A stretch of DNA of 64,000 nucleotides from CAZSDU01 sp963662525 (GTDB lineage: Bacteria; Bacteroidota; Bacteroidia; Bacteroidales; FEN-979). The position numbers were made by a program, and so were the translations under genes. Of the stretch, positions 59,263 to 64,000 are shown in pieces. The notes below the pieces were generated by a model. The model was not told the origin of the DNA. It searched no databases and saw nothing but the letters and a program-made list of their open reading frames with translations. The stretch covers positions 124,001 through 188,000 of the forward strand of contig OY759717.1 of NCBI GenBank assembly GCA_963662525.1, read 5' to 3'. Position 1 is the first letter of the stretch, and each line of letters begins with the position of its first letter.

Positions 59263-60588
59263 ATGAAAGTCGCTATCGTTGGTTCCGGCTATGTAGGCCT
59301 TGTCACCGGAACATGTTTCGCTGAAGTAGGTATTGATGTCACCTGTGTTGACATTGACCAGAAAAAAATTGAAAATCTGAAACAGGGCATCATCCCTATT
59401 TATGAGCCAGGTTTGGAAGAAATGGTTCACCGGAATATGAAGAAAGAACGTCTTCATTTTACGACCAGTATCGCTGAAGCCCTCGATGAATGTGAAGTGA
59501 TCTTCAGTGCAGTTGGAACCCCACCGGATGAAGATGGCAGTGCCGATCTTCAGTACGTGATTTCAGTCGCCAGAGATTGCGGCAAACATATGAAAGATTA
59601 TCTGCTCATTGTGACAAAAAGTACGGTTCCTGTTGGCACCGCTCAAAAAGTAAAAGCTGCTGTACAGGAAGAGCTGGATAAACGGGGTGTGAAAATTGAA
59701 TTTGATGTTGCCTCCAATCCTGAATTCCTTAAAGAAGGTGCAGCTATTGATGATTTTTTAAAGCCTGACCGAATTGTTGTAGGACTTGATTCTCTCAGAG
59801 CCGAAGAACTGATGAAGAGTCTTTATAAACCATTTACCCTGAATGGTCATCCGGTCATCTTTATGGATATCACTTCTGCCGAAATGACAAAATATGCCGC
59901 TAATTCTATGCTGGCTACAAAAATCAGCTTCATGAACGACATTGCCAATCTTTGTGAAATCGTTGGTGCAGATATTAATATGGTAAGAAAAGGTATTGGT
60001 TCCGACTCCCGGATTGGTAATAAATTTATTTACCCCGGGATTGGTTATGGTGGATCCTGTTTTCCGAAAGATGTCAAAGCTCTCATTCATACTGCGGATG
60101 ACTTCAATCATCCTCTCAGGGTACTCAAAGCAGTGGAAGCTGTTAATGATGATCAGAAAGCTGTAATGTTCAATAAAATATCAAAATTTTACCAGGGAGA
60201 TCTGAAAGGAAAGACAATAGCATTCTGGGGGTTATCATTTAAACCTCAGACCGATGACATGCGGGAAGCTCCTTCTCTGGTCATGGTTAAAAAACTGATT
60301 GAAGCCGGAGCAAAAGTAAAAGCCTATGATCCTGTCGCCATGCATGAAGCCAAACGAATTCTTGGAGAAACCATTGAGTATGCAGAAGATCAGTACGATG
60401 CCCTGATCGATGCCGATTGTCTTTTACTGGTCACCGAATGGCCTGAATTCAAATTCCCGAATTTCAATGTCATAAAAAAATTGTTAAAAGATCCGGTGAT
60501 CTTTGATGGAAGAAATATTTATGAAGTTGCCGAAATTAAGCGGAAAGGATTTCAGTATTTCTGCATTGGCGTAAATACAAGCAAATGA
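59263..60588 (+). CDS. UDP-glucose 6-dehydrogenase
   Basis: A 441-residue enzyme of the UDP-glucose/GDP-mannose dehydrogenase family: MKVAIVGSGYVGLVTG, TKSTVPVGTAQKV, the catalytic Cys266 in GYGGSCFPKDVKAL, and GLSFKPQTDDMREAPS. It oxidises UDP-glucose twice to UDP-glucuronate. The next gene, with which it overlaps by four bases, encodes UDP-glucuronate decarboxylase, so the product is probably used for UDP-xylose. ATG 59263 is chosen; the open frame upstream crosses the promoter. Confidence 0.93.
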   Translation: MKVAIVGSGYVGLVTGTCFAEVGIDVTCVDIDQKKIENLKQGIIPIYEPGLEEMVHRNMKKERLHFTTSIAEALDECEVIFSAVGTPPDEDGSADLQYVISVARDCGKHMKDYLLIVTKSTVPVGTAQKVKAAVQEELDKRGVKIEFDVASNPEFLKEGAAIDDFLKPDRIVVGLDSLRAEELMKSLYKPFTLNGHPVIFMDITSAEMTKYAANSMLATKISFMNDIANLCEIVGADINMVRKGIGSDSRIGNKFIYPGIGYGGSCFPKDVKALIHTADDFNHPLRVLKAVEAVNDDQKAVMFNKISKFYQGDLKGKTIAFWGLSFKPQTDDMREAPSLVMVKKLIEAGAKVKAYDPVAMHEAKRILGETIEYAEDQYDALIDADCLLLVTEWPEFKFPNFNVIKKLLKDPVIFDGRNIYEVAEIKRKGFQYFCIGVNTSK

Positions 60589-61523
60589 TCAGGAAAAAAA
60601 TATTAGTCACCGGCGGAGCAGGCTTTCTGGGGTCTCACCTTTGCGAACGGCTGCTCAAGGAGGGTAATGAAGTAGTATGTCTCGATAACTATTTTACTGG
60701 ACAGAAACAAAATGTAGTCCAATTGCTCAGCAACCCTTTTTTTGAACTTGTCCGGCATGATGTGACCATGCCATTCTTCATCGAAGTGGATGAAATATAT
60801 AACCTGGCCTGCCCGGCTTCCCCTATTCATTATCAATACAATGCCATTAAAACGGTAAAAACATCGGTGATGGGTGCCATTAACATGCTCGGATTGGCCA
60901 AACGCATCAAAGCCCGAATATTGCAGGCAAGTACCAGTGAAGTTTATGGTGATCCTGAAGTACATCCACAGGTGGAATCCTATTGGGGGCATGTTAATCC
61001 CATCGGTCAAAGATCATGTTACGATGAAGGGAAAAGGGTTGCGGAAACCCTCTTCATGAACTACCATGAACAGAATAACGTACGAATTAAAATTATCCGG
61101 ATCTTCAACACTTATGGCCCACGCATGCACCCGAATGATGGCAGGGTTGTTTCTAACTTTATCGTCCAGGCATTGAAAGGCGAGAATATCACAATATACG
61201 GTGATGGGTCTCAAACGAGAAGTTTTCAGTACGTTGATGATCTCATTGAAGGAATGATCCGGATGATGAACTCAAGAGAAGAATTTACCGGGCCGGTCAA
61301 TATTGGAAATCCAAATGAGTTTACTATCCTGCAACTCGCAGAAATGGTAATCCGGCTTACCGGTTCAAAATCAAAGATAGTTCATATGCCTTTACCATCC
61401 GATGATCCCACTCAGCGACAACCAAATATTACACTGGCGAAGAAGGAACTTGATTGGGAACCAAGGATACCCCTGGAGGAAGGTTTGAAAAAAACCATAT
61501 CCTTTTTTCAATCAGTAATCTAA
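60585..61523 (+). CDS. UDP-glucuronate decarboxylase (UDP-xylose synthase)
   Basis: A 312-residue extended SDR: GGAGFLGSHL, LDNYFTGQKQNV, HDVTMPFF, YNLACPASPIHYQYN, SEVYGDPEVHPQ, and the catalytic Tyr/Lys in SCYDEGKR, all as in UXS. It turns UDP-glucuronate into UDP-xylose. It overlaps the dehydrogenase gene by four bases, so the two are coupled. Confidence 0.93.
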   Translation: MIRKKILVTGGAGFLGSHLCERLLKEGNEVVCLDNYFTGQKQNVVQLLSNPFFELVRHDVTMPFFIEVDEIYNLACPASPIHYQYNAIKTVKTSVMGAINMLGLAKRIKARILQASTSEVYGDPEVHPQVESYWGHVNPIGQRSCYDEGKRVAETLFMNYHEQNNVRIKIIRIFNTYGPRMHPNDGRVVSNFIVQALKGENITIYGDGSQTRSFQYVDDLIEGMIRMMNSREEFTGPVNIGNPNEFTILQLAEMVIRLTGSKSKIVHMPLPSDDPTQRQPNITLAKKELDWEPRIPLEEGLKKTISFFQSVI

Positions 61524-61535
61524 GGACCTCTGACT

Positions 61536-62393
61536 ATGAAAATCCTGGTAACCGGTGCCAACGGACAATTGGGAAATGAGTTGCAGATCCTTGCAGGAAG
61601 CTATCCCCAGCACCATTTTATTTTTACCGATATCGATACCCTCGACATTACTGATCCAAGATCTATTCATGATTTATTTTCCAAAGAACAGCCTGGTGCA
61701 GTAATCAACTGTGCAGCTTATACCGCTGTAGATAAAGCAGAATTGGAACCCGATAAAGCCAGGCTGATCAATACCCTGGCTGCTGCCTACCTGGCAAAGA
61801 TTTGTAAAGAATTTCATTCCCTGCTGATACATATCTCAACAGACTATGTTTTCGATGGTAAAGGATATCGCCCCTATGTAGAAACTGATCCGGTCAACCC
61901 ACTTTCAGTATACGCTCTGACAAAATGGGCTGCAGAAGAAGAAATCCAAAAAACAGACGGGAATGCAATCATAATAAGAGCCTCCTGGTTATATTCATCT
62001 TTCGGAAATAATTTTGTTAAGACTATATTGAAATATGGCAAAGAAAGAGGTTTGCTGAATGTTGTCTTTGACCAGGTTGGCACGCCCACTTATGCCAGGG
62101 ATCTGGCAGATGCGATCCTGAAGATACTTTCTTCAAAACACATTGGAACCGGAATAGAAACCTATCACTATTCCAATGAAGGCGTTTTAAGCTGGTACGA
62201 TTTTGCTAAGACCATCCTTGAACTATCAGAAATTTCATGTGTGATCAATCCGATTGAGACCAGGGAATATCCTCTTCCTGCTGCCAGGCCGTTTTATAGC
62301 GTATTGAATAAAGCGAAAATCAAGCAACGCTTTGACCTGAAAATCCCCTTCTGGAAAGATAGCCTGAAGGATTGCATTTTATTAATAAATTAA
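61536..62393 (+). CDS. rfbD: dTDP-4-dehydrorhamnose reductase
   Basis: A 285-residue extended SDR with GANGQLGNEL, DITDPRSI, NCAAYTAVDKAE, HISTDYVFDGKGYRPY, the catalytic YALTKWAAEE and RASWLYSSFGNNFV, the RmlD/RfbD signatures. It makes the last step of dTDP-L-rhamnose synthesis. The other rhamnose genes (rfbA, B, C) are not in the window. It lies 12 bases after the UXS gene. Confidence 0.92.
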   Translation: MKILVTGANGQLGNELQILAGSYPQHHFIFTDIDTLDITDPRSIHDLFSKEQPGAVINCAAYTAVDKAELEPDKARLINTLAAAYLAKICKEFHSLLIHISTDYVFDGKGYRPYVETDPVNPLSVYALTKWAAEEEIQKTDGNAIIIRASWLYSSFGNNFVKTILKYGKERGLLNVVFDQVGTPTYARDLADAILKILSSKHIGTGIETYHYSNEGVLSWYDFAKTILELSEISCVINPIETREYPLPAARPFYSVLNKAKIKQRFDLKIPFWKDSLKDCILLIN

Positions 62394-62460
62394 TCGAAAA
62401 ATCCTCTCCAGCCCCTCCAGCTGCAGGAGGATAATTATTTGGAGTGATAATATTGAAATT

Positions 62461-64000
62461 ATGACTGTCGATAAAACTATTTTAAACCGTGCCCAGAGCT
62501 GGCTTGATGGCAAGTTTGATGAAGATACTAAAGCGAGAGTGAAAGACCTCCTAGAAAATAATCCGGCAGAATTAATCGATTCTTTTTATCGTGATCTTGA
62601 GTTTGGGACCGGAGGTTTACGGGGCATTATGGGCGTGGGCACCAATCGCATGAATAAATTCACGGTTGGCATGGCCACCCAGGGATTGGCAAACTACCTG
62701 AAGCAAATGTTCCCTGATGTAAAGCCGATAAAAATGGCCATTGCTTTCGACAGCAGGAACAATAGTCCATTTTTTGCCAGGATCACAGCTGAAGTGCTTT
62801 CCGCCAACGGATTCACAGTCTATATCTTTGACGATCTCCGTCCTACCCCTGAGTTGTCCTTTGCCATTCGTCATCTCGGATGCCAGAGCGGGGTTATGCT
62901 GACTGCTTCCCACAATCCGAAAGAATACAACGGATACAAAGCATACTGGGATGATGGAGCCCAGTTTATCGCACCGCATGACGAGAATGTTATCCGGGAA
63001 GTTCAGAAAATTTCTTCCGTTGATGATGTTAAATGGACAGGAGTTCCCGAAAGAATCATCACCATAGGGACTGAAATTGACAAGATTTACCTGGATAAAG
63101 TAAAAGCATTATCGCTTTCACCTGATGCCATTCAGAGGCAGAAAGACCTGAAAATTGTTTACACCCCACTCCATGGAGCCGGAAGGAAATTGGTCCCGGA
63201 GATCTTAGCCATGTATGGGTTTACGAACGTGACCATGATTAAAGAGCAAGCTGTAGCCGATGGCAATTTTCCCACAGTCCGCTCCCCGAATCCGGAAGAA
63301 CCTGATGCACTGAACCTGGCTATTCAAAAAGCGGAAGAAATACAGGCCGATCTGGTTCTTGCCACAGACCCCGATTCCGACAGGGTTGGGATTGCCATTC
63401 GCGATCATCATAAAAAAATGATCATGCTCAATGGTAACCAGACTGCTGCCCTGTTGTTTTATTATGTGCTCAACCAGTGGAAGAAGCATGGAAAAATCAC
63501 AGGAAATGAGTTTATTGTTAAAACCATTGTTACAACAGAAATGCTGGCTGATATTGCCAATTCTTTTAATGTTGAATTTTTTAATGTGCTTACCGGATTT
63601 AAATTTATCGCTGATGTTATCCGGAAAAATGAAGATAAAAAGCAGTACATTATCGGTGGTGAGGAAAGTTACGGCTACCTGATCGGTGATTTTGTCAGGG
63701 ATAAAGATGCTGTAAGCGCCTGTGCCATGATTGCTGAAACTGCAGCATGGATGGCTGACCAGGGAAAATCATTATTTGATCTTCTGATCATTCTTTATCA
63801 ACAGTATGGATTCTACAAAGAACATCTCATCTCCGTAACAAAGAAAGGAAAAAGCGGCGCAGATGAAATTCTGAAATTGATGATTGGCTACAGGGAGAAT
63901 CCTCCTCAAACAATACATCATTCCAGGGTTATCATGACCAGGGATTTCCTGAGCCTGAAACAAAAAGACATGTTGACAGGCCTTGAAACACCCATCAATA
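62461..64000 (+). CDS. Phosphoglucomutase/phosphomannomutase, 3' end outside window
   Basis: The frame opens at ATG 62461 and is still open at the window end (513 codons). It is an alpha-D-phosphohexomutase: phospho-Ser loop TASHNPKEYNGYK (near residue 148), Mg-binding ATDPDSDRVG (near 300) and sugar-binding GGEESYGYL (near 400), plus the N-terminal LEFGTGGLRGIMGVG typical of the PgcA type. It interconverts glucose 1- and 6-phosphate and would feed the nucleotide-sugar genes before it. A GC-rich sequence of 30 bases at about 62400 fills the gap to rfbD. Confidence 0.93.
   Translation, partial: MTVDKTILNRAQSWLDGKFDEDTKARVKDLLENNPAELIDSFYRDLEFGTGGLRGIMGVGTNRMNKFTVGMATQGLANYLKQMFPDVKPIKMAIAFDSRNNSPFFARITAEVLSANGFTVYIFDDLRPTPELSFAIRHLGCQSGVMLTASHNPKEYNGYKAYWDDGAQFIAPHDENVIREVQKISSVDDVKWTGVPERIITIGTEIDKIYLDKVKALSLSPDAIQRQKDLKIVYTPLHGAGRKLVPEILAMYGFTNVTMIKEQAVADGNFPTVRSPNPEEPDALNLAIQKAEEIQADLVLATDPDSDRVGIAIRDHHKKMIMLNGNQTAALLFYYVLNQWKKHGKITGNEFIVKTIVTTEMLADIANSFNVEFFNVLTGFKFIADVIRKNEDKKQYIIGGEESYGYLIGDFVRDKDAVSACAMIAETAAWMADQGKSLFDLLIILYQQYGFYKEHLISVTKKGKSGADEILKLMIGYRENPPQTIHHSRVIMTRDFLSLKQKDMLTGLETPIN

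Noticed and set aside
62394..62460. Terminator between rfbD and the phosphohexomutase gene
   Set aside because: The GC-rich sequence near 62405-62432 can form only a five-pair stem with a 7-base loop and is not followed by a T run; the genes may well be cotranscribed.

Overview
The window reads as a chromosome segment of a Bacteroidota bacterium, probably a Bacteroidales-like relative; the species cannot be told from the sequence. Evidence: -7 boxes of the TAnnTTTG type before several genes, almost no Shine-Dalgarno sequences, many lipoproteins with short lipoboxes, a large transglutaminase-like protein and a GIN-domain lipoprotein typical of the phylum, and 7- to 8-bp tandem repeats at gene boundaries.

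Left edge (1-3.5 kb): the end of a transglutaminase-like gene, a convergent coiled-coil membrane protein, and a tRNA-Arg(ACG) with its own terminator.

About 3.6-41.8 kb: a very large biosynthetic cluster of the flexirubin/aryl-polyene type. An MIO ammonia-lyase very like Flavobacterium tyrosine ammonia-lyase should supply 4-coumarate. A type II fatty-acid/polyketide set extends an acyl chain: ketosynthases (KS), two KS/chain-length-factor (CLF) pairs of which one is fused, three carrier proteins, a ketoreductase, two hot-dog dehydratases, a malonyl transferase and two to three thioesterases. Added to this are two crotonases, a 3-hydroxyacyl-CoA dehydrogenase-like protein, a FabH/DarB-like protein lacking the usual His/Asn, four radical SAM proteins plus a fragment of a fifth, two tandem copies of a small HTH-like protein with a BtrH-type acyl transferase, an LpxL-like acyltransferase, a c-type cytochrome, and an export and envelope set (ABC exporter, LolA-like protein, lipoprotein, NodB deacetylase, GT2-DUF2062, and a MMPL-acyltransferase-methyltransferase fusion). 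No coumarate ligase and no recognisable DarA were found. The product is therefore best described as an unidentified, probably aryl-primed, polyunsaturated and heavily tailored lipid or pigment delivered to the envelope.

41.8-47.6 kb, minus strand: GNAT, MGDG-synthase-like glycosyltransferase, acyl-ACP thioesterase, membrane histidine kinase and small lipoproteins. 47.8-54.1 kb: APS kinase, GIN-domain lipoprotein, two STAS proteins, an SPFH protein, an M49-like zinc peptidase and a CoA-acylating aldehyde dehydrogenase. 54.1-59.2 kb: a damage-response cassette of dnaE-like polymerase, DNA polymerase IV and a divergent XRE-S24 (LexA-like) repressor whose promoter overlaps a perfect 17-bp palindrome. 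59.2-64 kb: nucleotide-sugar genes (UDP-glucose dehydrogenase, UDP-xylose synthase, dTDP-4-dehydrorhamnose reductase, phosphohexomutase cut by the window end).

The most unusual observations are the composition of the lipid cluster, octanucleotide repeats at both KS/CLF junctions that decide whether KS and CLF are fused or separate, and a palindromic repeat and a heptamer repeat inserted in frame in the dnaE-like gene.
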